A DNA stretch of 64,000 nucleotides from Curtobacterium sp. 9128 (GCF_900086645.1 NZ_LT576451.1:496001-560000); one strand, 5' to 3'. Positions 32,776-41,436 are shown, counted from the stretch's first letter. Numbers and translations: made by a program. The notes: generated by a model not told the origin, from the letters alone.

Positions 32776-33713
32776 CAGGCGTCCGCCTCCACGGCGTCCG
32801 GAAGCGCTGCCGGATCGGTCTGCGTGGTTGCCGACTGCGTTGTTGCCGCAAGGGGCATGGACAGACCGACGTCCATCCACCGGACCGTCCCGAGGACATC
32901 CGAGACGTGGGTTCCGTCGCGGCGAGCCTCGATCGTCCACCGGGCGAGCGGGTGCGGCGCGGCCGCCACACAGGCCCACCGGCCGCCGGGCCGCTCGAGG
33001 AGCCGGCCGAGTTCGCGACCGTCCTCCCCGGACGGGACCTTCGCCACGACCAGGAGGCCCGGGGTCGCGTCCGCCGCGACAGCCGCGATCGCGTCGCGCA
33101 CCGACACGGCCACACCGAGCGTCGACCCGGTGCCCACGCTGAGCACCGCGGTCCCCGTCGCCCACGGATCGGTGCGGACCTGGTCGACCACGCGGCGGAG
33201 CACCGCGTCGCGTGCGGCCTGCTCACCCCGGAGCGCGACGATCCCACGCACGCGACGCAGGTCGACGAGGACGTTCTCCTCACCATCGGTGCCGAGGGAG
33301 ACCACCGTGGCGAACTCGTTCGGCGCCGGTGCGGTCAGCGGCACGGCCTGTAGCGCCCACATCGGGGCCGACCACGAACGACCATCCGGGGTCGCGGTCC
33401 ACGGCTGCGGTGGTGCGATGGTCGGGGAGGCGAGATCGAGCCGCACGGTCGTGCCGACCAGGATGCGGACCGCGCCGGGGAAGACGACCCCGGCGGCCGC
33501 GCACGAGGCGTCCACCGCGCGGAGGACCCGGTCGATGCCCCACGGCGCCGCCGGGTCGCGGCGGACCTGGTCGGCCCACGCGAGCGCATCGGTCGCGGTG
33601 CGCCGACGGACGGCGACGATCGTCGGGATCACGAAAGCCAGGGTCCCGAGGAACAGCACGACCGACATCGTCAGGAGCAGGTGCGACTCGGGGTGGGCGA
33701 AGGACCAGGTCAC
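32775..33713 (-). CDS. Secretion-locus protein with one N-terminal helix
   Basis: A 312-aa protein starting at GTG 33713, which overlaps the preceding stop as GTGA, and ending on the ATPase start as TGATG. A single membrane helix (LLLTMSVVLFLGTLAFVIPTIVAV) is followed by about 270 soluble residues with no recognised family. The tight overlaps on both sides imply a fixed ratio with the ATPase, so it is probably a structural part of the secretion machine. It does not look like EccB, EccD or EccE. Confidence 0.8.
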   Translation of the reverse strand: MTWSFAHPESHLLLTMSVVLFLGTLAFVIPTIVAVRRRTATDALAWADQVRRDPAAPWGIDRVLRAVDASCAAAGVVFPGAVRILVGTTVRLDLASPTIAPPQPWTATPDGRSWSAPMWALQAVPLTAPAPNEFATVVSLGTDGEENVLVDLRRVRGIVALRGEQAARDAVLRRVVDQVRTDPWATGTAVLSVGTGSTLGVAVSVRDAIAAVAADATPGLLVVAKVPSGEDGRELGRLLERPGGRWACVAAAPHPLARWTIEARRDGTHVSDVLGTVRWMDVGLSMPLAATTQSATTQTDPAALPDAVEADA

Positions 33714-34420
33714 GCGGCTCCTCCGAGCTCGGCCAGACGGCGTTCGAGGGTGGTCGGTTCGGCTCCGGGGACGTCGGTCCAGCGGAACGTGGTCATGATC
33801 GCGTCGAAGAGCGAGACGAGCGCGTCGGTGAGCTGACCGTCGGCGTCGGGCAGGCTGATCGCGGAGAAGGACATCACGACCCACCGGCCGGGCCGGTGCG
33901 GGACCGGGATCGTGTACACGACCTGGCGGTCGTCGACGACGGGGAGGTCCTGGCCGAGCTCTGGGAGTTCGTTACCGGGGTCCGCGCGCCGGATGGTGGT
34001 GTCGGTCCGGGCGGCGATGCCGCCGTCCACCTCGCGGATGCCGGGGTCGTCCTGGTCCCGACGGTCGGGCAGGGCATCGGCGAGGATCTGCGCGATCACC
34101 TGCTCCGGGGCCTCGTCGGACTCGTCGTCCACCTCGGTCTCGATGACGGACACCGGGGGCGTGAAGCCGTCGACGGGCTGCACGGGCAGGTACACCGCCG
34201 TCGCGCCGTTGTCGCCGGCCTCGACCACGGTCGCGGTCAGGCGCTTCCGCATCTCCTGTCGCAGCGGTTCTGCACGGTCGCGGGGCAGGTCGTCCGGGAG
34301 CGCGTTGGCGATCACCTGCCGGACGATCGTCCCGAGCTCCTCGCGGTGAGCCTCGTCCGCGGGGAGTCGCGCCCACCCCGGCGGGACGACCATGAAGAAG
34401 GAGGCGGTCGGTTCGGTCAT
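33710..34420 (-). CDS. Secretion-locus hypothetical protein (236 aa)
   Basis: A soluble protein with no signal peptide. It starts MTEPTASFFMVVPPGWARLP and ends with a segment VVMSFSAISLPDADGQLTDALVSLFDAIMTTFRW that suggests a globular alpha-beta fold. It overlaps genes on both sides by 4 bp. No family is recognised. Cytoplasmic chaperone or adaptor for the secreted proteins is one guess from context only. Confidence 0.75.
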   Translation of the reverse strand: MTEPTASFFMVVPPGWARLPADEAHREELGTIVRQVIANALPDDLPRDRAEPLRQEMRKRLTATVVEAGDNGATAVYLPVQPVDGFTPPVSVIETEVDDESDEAPEQVIAQILADALPDRRDQDDPGIREVDGGIAARTDTTIRRADPGNELPELGQDLPVVDDRQVVYTIPVPHRPGRWVVMSFSAISLPDADGQLTDALVSLFDAIMTTFRWTDVPGAEPTTLERRLAELGGAA

Positions 34421-35061
34421 GCGGCCACCTCGTTGCGGATCGCGGCGAGCAGGTCGACGACCTCTGGTCCGAACACCGGCACGACGTCGAGGTCCCTGGT
34501 GCGCCAGAGGACGCGGGTGTCGACGGCGGGGCCGTCTCCGCCGCCTTCCCGCCGGACCGCACACACCGTCGCCCAGATCGCGCCGTCGTCGTCGAGGTCG
34601 TACCGGGTGACGACCGGCCCCTCGCCCCCGACGTGCTCGGGGAGCTCGTCGACCGCGGGCTGCTCCACGGGGAGACCACCGTCGGCACCGGCGAGCTCGA
34701 GGAGCGCGCGGGTGCCGTGTGCGCCGTGTGCGTCGTCTCCGTCGGCGATCCCGACCGAGACCACGACGGGGAGCGGCCACCGGTTCGGGACACCGAGGCC
34801 CGCGACGAGCCGGTCCCCGCCGTCGAGCGAGGCGCGGAACTCGAGCAGGGTGTCGAGCGCGGTCTGCGGGTCGACCTCCCGGCCGTCGTCGAAGATCCGC
34901 TGCTCGCCCTCGGCCTCGCGGTCCACGTGCACGATCGCCGCGAACAGCCGGAGCACCTCGGCGCGCCACTCGGGGGTCACGTCGGCGAGGTCCGGTATGA
35001 CGAGCCACTGCGGGGACTCGACGTCGATGCTCGACGTGACGGCCGGTGCTGCTGTGGTCAT
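34417..35061 (-). CDS. Secretion-locus hypothetical protein (214 aa)
   Basis: A soluble acidic protein. Residues 16-40 (ESPQWLVIPDLADVTPEWR) and the closing DLDVVPVFGPEVVDLLAAIRNEVAA are its clearest features. It begins 10 bp after the LXG-like gene and overlaps the next gene by 4 bp, so it is part of the same transcript. It may be distantly related to the 236-aa protein, as both have a central PLP-V-V strand pattern, but this is uncertain. Confidence 0.72.
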   Translation of the reverse strand: MTTAAPAVTSSIDVESPQWLVIPDLADVTPEWRAEVLRLFAAIVHVDREAEGEQRIFDDGREVDPQTALDTLLEFRASLDGGDRLVAGLGVPNRWPLPVVVSVGIADGDDAHGAHGTRALLELAGADGGLPVEQPAVDELPEHVGGEGPVVTRYDLDDDGAIWATVCAVRREGGGDGPAVDTRVLWRTRDLDVVPVFGPEVVDLLAAIRNEVAA

Positions 35062-35071
35062 GGCGCTGCTC

Positions 35072-36511
35072 TCAGACGGCGATCGGGTGCTTGATCGCGT
35101 TCCAGTCGTCGGTCCACGGGCGCTTCTTGTCCGCGCCGTCGCCGATCGGGTTGATGACGAGCCCGGCGATGGAGTAGTTCTTGCCCCACACGGCCATCCC
35201 GCCGTTGACGTAGGTGTGCCACTTCGGGGCGTTCCCGACCAGCGTGCCGAGCCCGTTGGCGCCGCCGAACTTGCCGAGGTCGTTCCGCAGCAGCTGGAAG
35301 TCGACGCCGCCGATCCGTTCTGCCCAGCTCGTGAACCCCTGCCGGGTGAACCGATCGGCACCGAACTGTTTCGAGATGGTGGCCCAGTCGTTCTTGATCG
35401 TCGTGCCGACCTTCGGGATGTTCCACCAGTTCGGGTTGTCCTTGAACTTGCCGGCGAAGTCGTCCAGCCTGTTCAACCCGTTCGTCCGGACCTCGTTGCC
35501 CAGCTGGTTGGCGTACCGCACCTTGGTCGCCGACCCGGCGCTCGTCCAGTCCTTGATGGCGGCGTCCCGGATCTTCGAGATCTTCCCGAGGTCGACCTTC
35601 GTGGCGTTCTGGATCGCGGTCTTGCCGGCGGTGACGCCCTTGCCGACCGCGATGGAGGTGGCCTTCGTGATGCCGGCACCGACCCCGAGCGTGACCACGC
35701 CGACGACCGCCATGACGAGGTCGAAGACGTTCCCCTCGCCGAGCGCGGTCAACCCGATCTGCGCGACGAGGCTGACCCCGGCCGCGACCGCGCCCATGAT
35801 GGCCAGCACACCGACGCCGGGGATGAGGATCGCCAGAGCGGCCAGGGCGATGCCGATGTACGTGAAGATCTTGACGATCAGCTTCAGCAGCTTCGAGAAG
35901 AACGCCTTGATCTTGTCGCCGAGGGTGTCGTGCAGGCCGTCGTCCCATGCCGCGCGGATCGTCGACGCCGCCGCCTTGCCCGCACCGTCAAGTGCCGACA
36001 ATGCGTTCCGCAGCTTGGTCTTCGCCGCGTCCATCGCGTCGTTCGCCCTGGTCGTCGCCGCGTGCTTCGCGTCGATCTGCCCCTGCTCGTCGTCGGTGAG
36101 CGGGGGAGCATCGTCGGCGCGGTTCTCGGAGGGGTCCGGCATCGCCGACGCACTCGCACCCGACTGCTGCGCGGTCTCCGCTTCCTGCAGTGCGGCTGCC
36201 GACTCGCTGAGCCCCTGCTCGAGCGACGGCAGGTACCCCGTCAGGGCATCCCGGATCGCGTCGTACCGGCCGGACATCTTCTGCAGGGACTCGGCGACCT
36301 CCTTGCTCTTCTTCCGGACGGCGTCGGCGGTCTCGCCCTTGAACTTGCTGTCGTCGCCGTCGCCGATGCTCTTGAGGACCGCCGCCTCGGAGGTGATCTC
36401 CGACGCCATGTCCTTGTAGTACGTGATGAGCTCCTGCATCACACCGGTGTCCGCGATCACCGGGTCGGTGGACTCGCCGAGCAGGCCCCAGTTGCCCTCG
36501 CGCACCGGCAT
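35072..36511 (-). CDS. LXG-like secretion substrate or channel protein, copy 1 (479 aa)
   Basis: Residues 1-190 are helical and resemble the N-terminal targeting domain of actinobacterial type VII substrates (MPVREGNWGLLGESTDPVIAD, FKGETADAVRKKSKEVAESL, ALTGYLPSLEQGLSESAAAL). Two long hydrophobic stretches follow (FTYIGIALAALAILIPGVGVLAIMGAVAAG and FDLVMAVVGVVTLGVGAGI). The last 180 residues are globular (WWNIPKVG, WHTYVNGGMAVWGKNY). Its ATG overlaps the stop of the small helical gene as TGATG. A close paralog is at 37456. No known toxin motif is visible, so substrate, pore or surface protein remain open. Confidence 0.8.
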   Translation of the reverse strand: MPVREGNWGLLGESTDPVIADTGVMQELITYYKDMASEITSEAAVLKSIGDGDDSKFKGETADAVRKKSKEVAESLQKMSGRYDAIRDALTGYLPSLEQGLSESAAALQEAETAQQSGASASAMPDPSENRADDAPPLTDDEQGQIDAKHAATTRANDAMDAAKTKLRNALSALDGAGKAAASTIRAAWDDGLHDTLGDKIKAFFSKLLKLIVKIFTYIGIALAALAILIPGVGVLAIMGAVAAGVSLVAQIGLTALGEGNVFDLVMAVVGVVTLGVGAGITKATSIAVGKGVTAGKTAIQNATKVDLGKISKIRDAAIKDWTSAGSATKVRYANQLGNEVRTNGLNRLDDFAGKFKDNPNWWNIPKVGTTIKNDWATISKQFGADRFTRQGFTSWAERIGGVDFQLLRNDLGKFGGANGLGTLVGNAPKWHTYVNGGMAVWGKNYSIAGLVINPIGDGADKKRPWTDDWNAIKHPIAV

Positions 36512-36816
36512 CAGGCGTTCCCCGCGTCCGTCGTCTCGGTGGTGAGCTTCTCGCTGAGGTCGTGCTCGAGGTCGGTCCAGTTCTGGGTGACCTTCTGCAT
36601 CTTGTCCCGCAGGTCGGCGATCGCGCCCTTCATCTTGTTGCGGTGGATCTTCCAGTCGCCGGAGAAGTCGTTCATGGCCTTGTACACGTCGTGCTGGCCG
36701 TAGACCTGGTCGAGCGCGCGGTCGTCGGACTTCTGGTGCTTCAGCTCGTCCGAGATGTGCTGCAGCTTGGTGGTCGAGTCCTCGAGGACTTCCTTCGTGA
36801 TGATGAGGTCTGCCAT
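36511..36816 (-). CDS. Small helical secretion partner protein (101 aa)
   Basis: A 101-aa helical hairpin protein of WXG100 size (MADLIITKEVLEDSTTKLQHI... FSGDWKIHRNKMKGAIADLRD...). A W at the central turn (SGDWKIH) fits a WXG-like fold. It lies between the WXG100 gene (87 bp upstream) and the LXG-like gene (TGATG overlap), as secretion chaperone pairs do. A deleted paralog is at 38874-38963. Confidence 0.8.
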   Translation of the reverse strand: MADLIITKEVLEDSTTKLQHISDELKHQKSDDRALDQVYGQHDVYKAMNDFSGDWKIHRNKMKGAIADLRDKMQKVTQNWTDLEHDLSEKLTTETTDAGNA

Positions 36817-36903
36817 GACTGCTCCTGGTCGGTGAACGGGATCGGAACCGGATCGGCCCCGGTGCTCGTCGTCGTGACGAGCACCGGGACCGATTCGCGG
36901 TCG

Positions 36904-37197
36904 CTACTTGATGGCGTTCGCGAGTTCCTGGTCGGTCTGCTGCAGCGCCTCGGCCGCCTTGTTCAGGTACATCGACATGCCCTCGAGGCCCTCGATCGTC
37001 TTCGTCGCACCGTCGTTGAACTCCTGGTACGAGCTCCCGAAGGCAACCGACGACTGGTCCGTGACGTAGCCACCCGAGATCAACGAGTCCACCAACGACT
37101 TCAGCTCACGCAGCTTCGAGGTGATGTCCTGCTCACCGTTCACGAGTCGGGTCGCGGCGTCCTGCATCTCGCCGTAGGTCACGTTCAAGTTGGGCAT
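36904..37197 (-). CDS. WXG100 family protein, copy 1 (97 aa)
   Basis: A small secreted helical hairpin protein (MPNLNVTYGEMQDAATRL... SGGYVTDQSSVAFGSSYQEFN...). The central turn has no Trp-x-Gly: GGYVTDQ stands in its place. The protein is identical to the one at 39040-39333 and the DNA differs at only a handful of bases. GACAGGAG lies before the ATG. It should dimerise and travel with the LXG-like protein. Confidence 0.88.
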   Translation of the reverse strand: MPNLNVTYGEMQDAATRLVNGEQDITSKLRELKSLVDSLISGGYVTDQSSVAFGSSYQEFNDGATKTIEGLEGMSMYLNKAAEALQQTDQELANAIK

Positions 37198-37455
37198 TGC
37201 CTGCTCCTGTCGTTCGTCTGCACCCCCGATCGAGGGACAGATGAGAGGTTATTTCACGATGAAACCGGTTGTCGGGGTACGTTTCCCGTCGTGTTGCGGA
37301 ATGCACTTCTTCACACGATTGTGCAGATTCCAGTACATCGGCGGCGGCGCACGGTCGATGCCGAGCGGTATTCGTATGTCACCCGTTATGAAATTCCGGG
37401 CTGTTCGGCGTGTCGGGACGCGCCGAGCGGACGTCCAGTCCTCCGAAAGGGGGAC

Positions 37456-38874
37456 TCAGAAGCTGTGTACCAACGCGCCGGACGCCTCCTTGTAGCCGGG
37501 GACCCGCTCCTGGTCCGAGCCCCACCCGGTCGGTTTGATGCCCTGGCCGTAGATGAACGTGTTCGTCCAGCTGGCGACGACACGGCCGCCGGCGACGTAC
37601 TTGTGCCACGCGGGGAGCGCGGCGATGTCCACGCCGTAGTCGCGCTTCAGAGCGACCTTCATCGCGTCCATCTCGATCTGCCGGTCGACGCTGAAGAGCC
37701 GGTCCGCGCGCCAGTTGCCCTTCGACAGGACGTCGGAGATCTTGCCCTTGTCCTCGGCCCACAGGGTCTTGTTCGGGTGCCACCAGTTCGGCTTCTCCTT
37801 GAAGCCGCCGAGGACGTTCTTCATCGTCGTGTCGACGCGCAGGTCGGTCAGGCGGTTGATCTGTCGGTCGATGGTGCCCACGGTGCGCGCGGCGTTGGGG
37901 TCGTTCAGCGCGTTCTTGATGTTGTACGACCGGACGTCCTGGAGCTTCTTGATCTTGTCGAGGTTCATCTTCTCGAACCCCTTCATGCCCTTCGCGAGCC
38001 CGGCGGTCTTCGCCACCGAGGCCGCCTTCGTGACGATGCCACCGACCCCGACGAGCACGAGTCCCACGGCCGAGGTGATCACGTCGAGCCATGAGCCCTC
38101 GCCCATGCCGGCGAGGGCGATGTTCGCCACCAGGGTCACCGACGCCGCGACGGCGGCCATGAAGGTGAGCATGCCGACGCCCGGGATGAGGATCGCGAGC
38201 GCGGCGAGGGCGATGCCGATGTACGTGAAGATCTTGACGATGATCTTCAGCAGCGCCGAGAAGAACGCCTTGATCTTGTCGCCGAGGGTGTCGTGCAGGC
38301 CGTCGTCCCACGCAGCCCGGATCGTCGACGCCGCCGCCTTGCCCGCGGCGTTGATCCCGTCCACCGCCCGACGGAGCCGGGCGACAGCGGCATCAGCGCC
38401 CTCCTGTGCACGGCTCGATGCGGCGTGCTTCGCGTCGATCGCCCCCTGCTCGTCGGCCGTCAGCGGGGGAGCGTCGTCCGCCCGCCCCTGCGAGGGGTCC
38501 GGCATCGCGCCAGCACGGGTCCCGGCCGCGGAGGCGTCCTCGGCATCGCGGAGCGCGGCGGCCGATTCCGTGAGCGCGTCCTCCAGCGACGGCACGTATC
38601 CGGTCAGGGCGTCGCGGATCGCCTCGTAGCGCCCGGCCATCTTGTGCAGGGACGCGGCGACCTCCTTGCTCTTCGAGCGCACCGCGTCAGCGGACTCGCC
38701 CTTGAACTGGCTCGTGTCGCCGTCGCCGATGCGCTCCAGCACCGCGGCCTCCGAGGTGATCTCCTGGGCCATCGTCGTGTAGTAGGCGACGAGCTCGTGG
38801 ACCACGGGCACATCGGCCACGACCGGGTCCGACGACTCGTGCAGCAGTTCCCAGTTGCCGGCGCGGGCGGGCAT
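37456..38874 (-). CDS. LXG-like secretion substrate or channel protein, copy 2 (472 aa)
   Basis: Paralog of the 479-aa protein at 35072. The first 270 residues are very similar (ARAGNWELLHESSDPVVAD, FKGESADAVRSKSKEVAASL, and an almost identical FTYIGIALAALAILIPGVGM helix region). The last 200 residues diverge but keep landmarks (WWHPNKTLWAED, WHKYVAGGRVVASW, GIKPTGWG). Its start overlaps the stop of the deleted small gene as TGATG. The downstream 258 bp (37198-37455) is AT-richer and without a gene. Confidence 0.8.
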   Translation of the reverse strand: MPARAGNWELLHESSDPVVADVPVVHELVAYYTTMAQEITSEAAVLERIGDGDTSQFKGESADAVRSKSKEVAASLHKMAGRYEAIRDALTGYVPSLEDALTESAAALRDAEDASAAGTRAGAMPDPSQGRADDAPPLTADEQGAIDAKHAASSRAQEGADAAVARLRRAVDGINAAGKAAASTIRAAWDDGLHDTLGDKIKAFFSALLKIIVKIFTYIGIALAALAILIPGVGMLTFMAAVAASVTLVANIALAGMGEGSWLDVITSAVGLVLVGVGGIVTKAASVAKTAGLAKGMKGFEKMNLDKIKKLQDVRSYNIKNALNDPNAARTVGTIDRQINRLTDLRVDTTMKNVLGGFKEKPNWWHPNKTLWAEDKGKISDVLSKGNWRADRLFSVDRQIEMDAMKVALKRDYGVDIAALPAWHKYVAGGRVVASWTNTFIYGQGIKPTGWGSDQERVPGYKEASGALVHSF

Positions 38875-38963
38875 CAGACGTCGCTCGCGTCGGTCGACTC
38901 GGTGGCGCGCTCGTCGTGCAGGTCCTGCTCGAGGACGGCGCGGGTGATGATGAGGTCAGGCAT
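38874..38963 (-). pseudogene. Internally deleted copy of the small helical secretion gene
   Basis: The 29-codon frame MPDLIITRAVLEQDLHDERA...DASDV joins the start (MADLIITKEVLE) and the end (LEHDLSEKLTTETTDAGNA) of the 101-aa paralog at 36511-36816. 72 codons are missing in frame. In the intact gene the motif CTCGAG occurs at both deletion edges, so slippage between these 6-bp repeats explains it. The frame and the TGATG overlap with the next gene are kept, perhaps because they still serve translation of the LXG-like gene. Confidence 0.8.
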
Positions 38964-39039
38964 GGGTGCTCCCGATCGGTGAGGTGGACGCGAACGGCGC
39001 TCGGGGCCCGACCGGTTCGGCAGGCCCCGAGCGATCCGA

Positions 39040-39333
39040 CTACTTGATCGCGTTCGCGAGTTCCTGGTCGGTCTGCTGCAGCGCCTCGGCCGCCTTGTTC
39101 AGGTACATCGACATGCCCTCGAGGCCCTCGATCGTCTTCGTCGCACCGTCGTTGAACTCCTGGTACGAGCTCCCGAAGGCAACCGACGACTGGTCCGTGA
39201 CATAGCCACCCGAGATGAGGGAGTCCACCAACGACTTCAGCTCACGCAGCTTCGAGGTGATGTCCTGCTCACCGTTCACGAGTCGGGTCGCGGCGTCCTG
39301 CATCTCGCCGTACGTGACGTTCAAGTTGGGCAT
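39040..39333 (-). CDS. WXG100 family protein, copy 2 (97 aa)
   Basis: Same protein sequence as copy 1 at 36904-37197, with DNA differing at only a few positions (for example near 39202 and 39219). The start at 39333 matches copy 1 and has AAGGAG upstream; a 24-codon extension is rejected. It is the first gene of the locus as transcribed. A perfect dyad CACCCCCG-AA-CGGGGGTG lies about 75 bp upstream. Confidence 0.88.
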   Translation of the reverse strand: MPNLNVTYGEMQDAATRLVNGEQDITSKLRELKSLVDSLISGGYVTDQSSVAFGSSYQEFNDGATKTIEGLEGMSMYLNKAAEALQQTDQELANAIK

Positions 39334-39511
39334 TGCGTGCTCCTTGTTCGCGGTTTCCGGTCGCCCCCGGATCGGAGGCCGCAATGACGCTAACCGGCCG
39401 CGCACCCCCGAACGGGGGTGTTGGTGAGTTGTTCACCGCAATTTCGACAGGGTGACCAGCACCCCCGTCCCGGCGACACGCCCCGGCTTCCGCGAAACGC
39501 CGCCGATTTCC

Positions 39512-39587
39512 GCGGCGTCTCGCGCCCACCGCGGCGTCTCGCGCCCACCGCGGCGTCTCGCGCCCACCGCCGCGTCTCGCGCCCACG
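39512..39587 (+). repeat. Four tandem 19-bp repeats
   Basis: The unit GCGGCGTCTCGCGCCCACC occurs three times without change and a fourth time with two changes, filling the spacer between the secretion locus and rplI. The same GGCGTCTCG / CGAGACGCC core appears several times at 28165-28235 at the other end of the locus. Confidence 0.85.
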
Positions 39588-39641
39588 GCCGCGCCGAGCG
39601 CACACGGCCCCGCCCAGCGCACCCCGCACCGGCGGGAACGA

Positions 39642-39677
39642 CGAAAGGCGGGCCTCCCGGAGGAGACCCGCCTTTCG
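39642..39677 (-). terminator. Terminator of the rpsF-ssb-rpsR-rplI operon
   Basis: An 11-bp perfect stem, CGAAAGGCGGG / CCCGCCTTTCG, with an inner CTCC/GGAG pair, directly downstream of the rplI stop. Strong stem, no long T tract. Confidence 0.8.
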
Positions 39678-39694
39678 ACGGAACAGACGCTGCC

Positions 39695-40147
39695 TTACTT
39701 GGCGGCGACGACCTTCAGCGAGATCGTCGCGACGATGTCCTCGCGCAGACGCACGGTGGCCTCGTGGTCACCGGTGGTCTTGATGGTCGCGGGGACCTCG
39801 ACCTTGCGCTTGTCGAGCGAGCCGACGCCCTGGGCCTCGACGGCCGCGGCGACGTCAGCCGGACGCACGGAGCCGAAGAGACGGCCGTCCTGGCCGGCCT
39901 TGACGGTCAGCTGGATGGTGGCGTTCTCGAGCTTCATCTTGAGGTCCTGGGCCTCTTCGATGGTGGCGAGTTCGCGAGCGGCACGGCCGGCGCGGATCGA
40001 CTCGACCTGCTTCTCGCCGCCCTTGGACCACGCGACGGCGAAGCCCTGGGGGATGAGGTAGTTGCGGGCGTAGCCGTTCTTGACGTCGACGACGTCACCG
40101 GCGGAACCGAGGCCGGAGACCTCGTGGGTGAGGATGAGCTTCGACAT
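39695..40147 (-). CDS. rplI: 50S ribosomal protein L9
   Basis: A 150-aa ribosomal protein of usual length. The N-terminus [35 protein letters not shown] is the conserved L9 motif, followed by the long connecting helix and the C-terminal rRNA-binding domain. Last gene of the rpsF-ssb-rpsR-rplI operon, before a strong hairpin. Confidence 0.98.
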   Translation of the reverse strand: MSKLILTHEVSGLGSAGDVVDVKNGYARNYLIPQGFAVAWSKGGEKQVESIRAGRAARELATIEEAQDLKMKLENATIQLTVKAGQDGRLFGSVRPADVAAAVEAQGVGSLDKRKVEVPATIKTTGDHEATVRLREDIVATISLKVVAAK

Positions 40148-40161
40148 GTGTCGACCTCCGA

Positions 40162-40419
40162 TCAGCGGCCGGAGCCGGCGTAGGGGAGGAGCGCCATCTC
40201 ACGGGCGTTCTTCACGGCACGGGCAATGAGGCGCTGCTCCTGGACGGAGACGCCGGTGATGCGACGGGCGCGGATCTTCCCACGCTCCGAGATGAACTTG
40301 CGCAGGGTCGCAACGTCCTTGTAGTCGATGACACCGACCTTGATGGACTTCGCGGGAGCGGCGTTCTTGCCGCCCTTGCCGCGAGGCTTGCGGCGGTCGC
40401 CGCTGCTCTTTCCAGCCAT
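40162..40419 (-). CDS. rpsR: 30S ribosomal protein S18
   Basis: An 85-aa protein with the S18 core [27 protein letters not shown] and [17 protein letters not shown]. No cysteine pair is present, so this is the zinc-free form. Encoded between ssb and rplI in the standard order. Confidence 0.98.
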   Translation of the reverse strand: MAGKSSGDRRKPRGKGGKNAAPAKSIKVGVIDYKDVATLRKFISERGKIRARRITGVSVQEQRLIARAVKNAREMALLPYAGSGR

Positions 40420-40467
40420 TGTGTTCTTTCCTTAGGGAGAAGTTTGTCTACCGTGTGATCGCGAGGA

Positions 40468-41040
40468 TCAGAACGGGGTCTCGTCGTCGTAGGTGCCACC
40501 GGGGGTCGACCAGACGTCGTTCCCCTGCTGACCACCCTGCTGGCCGCCCTGCGGGGACCACGGTGCGTCGGACTGGCCACCACCGGCAGCGTTGCCGCCA
40601 CCGTTGTTGTTCCAGTTCCCACCGTTGCCACCGGCCGGGGCACCGCCGCCGACCTGTCCACGGCCGCCGCCGCCACCCGTTGCACGGGTGACCTGCGCGG
40701 TCGCGTAGCGGAGCGACGGGCCGATCTCGTCGACCTCGAGTTCGATGCTCGTACGCTGCTGGCCCTCTCGGTCCTGGTACGAGCGCTGACGGAGACGACC
40801 CTGCGCGATGACGCGCGAGCCCTTCGTCAGCGACCCCGCGACGTGCTCGGCGAATTCGCGCCACACGCTCGCACGGAGGAACAGCGCTTCGCCGTCCTTC
40901 CACTCGTTCGCCTGACGGTCGAACGTGCGAGGGGTGGATGCGATGGTGAAGTTCGCCACAGCGAGCCCGTTCTGCGTGTAGCGCAGCTCGGGGTCAGCAG
41001 TGAGGTTCCCCACCACCGTGATGACGGTTTCGCCGGCCAT
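40468..41040 (-). CDS. ssb: Single-stranded DNA-binding protein
   Basis: A 190-aa protein: an OB-fold ([23 protein letters not shown]... [10 protein letters not shown]), then a glycine-, asparagine- and glutamine-rich disordered linker and the acidic tip DDETPF that recruits replication and repair partners. It lies 4 bp after rpsF. Confidence 0.97.
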   Translation of the reverse strand: MAGETVITVVGNLTADPELRYTQNGLAVANFTIASTPRTFDRQANEWKDGEALFLRASVWREFAEHVAGSLTKGSRVIAQGRLRQRSYQDREGQQRTSIELEVDEIGPSLRYATAQVTRATGGGGGRGQVGGGAPAGGNGGNWNNNGGGNAAGGGQSDAPWSPQGGQQGGQQGNDVWSTPGGTYDDETPF

Positions 41041-41043
41041 CGG

Positions 41044-41436
41044 TTACTCGGCGCTCGCGGTCGCGGCGGCCGGGGCGGCGGCAGCGTTCGCTGCCTTGCG
41101 GGCGGCACGGGCCTCGTCGCGCTGCTTCTGCGCGGCGACCTGTGCGATGCCCTCTTCGGCGCGGAGGACCTTGGTGCGGAGCACGGCCTCGGAAAGACCG
41201 AGCTGACGGTCCAGCTCCTTGGCGGCCTCGGGCGAGGACGTGAAGTTGACGACGGCGTAGATGCCCTCGGTCTTCTTGGCGATCTCGTAGGCCAGGCGAC
41301 GACGGCCCCAGACGTCCACGTTGTCGACGGTTCCACCGTCGTTGCGGATCACGGCGAGGAACTTGTCCAGGCTGGGAGCGACGGTGCGCTCATCGATCTC
41401 GGGGTCGAGGATCGCCATCAGTTCGTACTGGTGCAT
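41044..41436 (-). CDS. rpsF: 30S ribosomal protein S6
   Basis: A 130-aa protein. The start at 41436 ([16 protein letters not shown]) is chosen because AAAGGAGGTG, a near-perfect ribosome site, lies 8 nt upstream; a frame open to 41532 is rejected. It has an alanine-rich C-terminal tail common in actinobacterial S6. Confidence 0.97.
   Translation of the reverse strand: MHQYELMAILDPEIDERTVAPSLDKFLAVIRNDGGTVDNVDVWGRRRLAYEIAKKTEGIYAVVNFTSSPEAAKELDRQLGLSEAVLRTKVLRAEEGIAQVAAQKQRDEARAARKAANAAAAPAAATASAE

Noticed and set aside
32776-33165. Extension of the EssC-like ATPase frame by 130 codons
   Set aside because: It overlaps the 312-aa protein in another frame; the TGATG junction at 32775 gives a natural start.
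28253-39587. Possible CRISPR array from short repeats
   Set aside because: Repeats are 7 or 19 bp in direct contact, without unique spacers and without cas genes.
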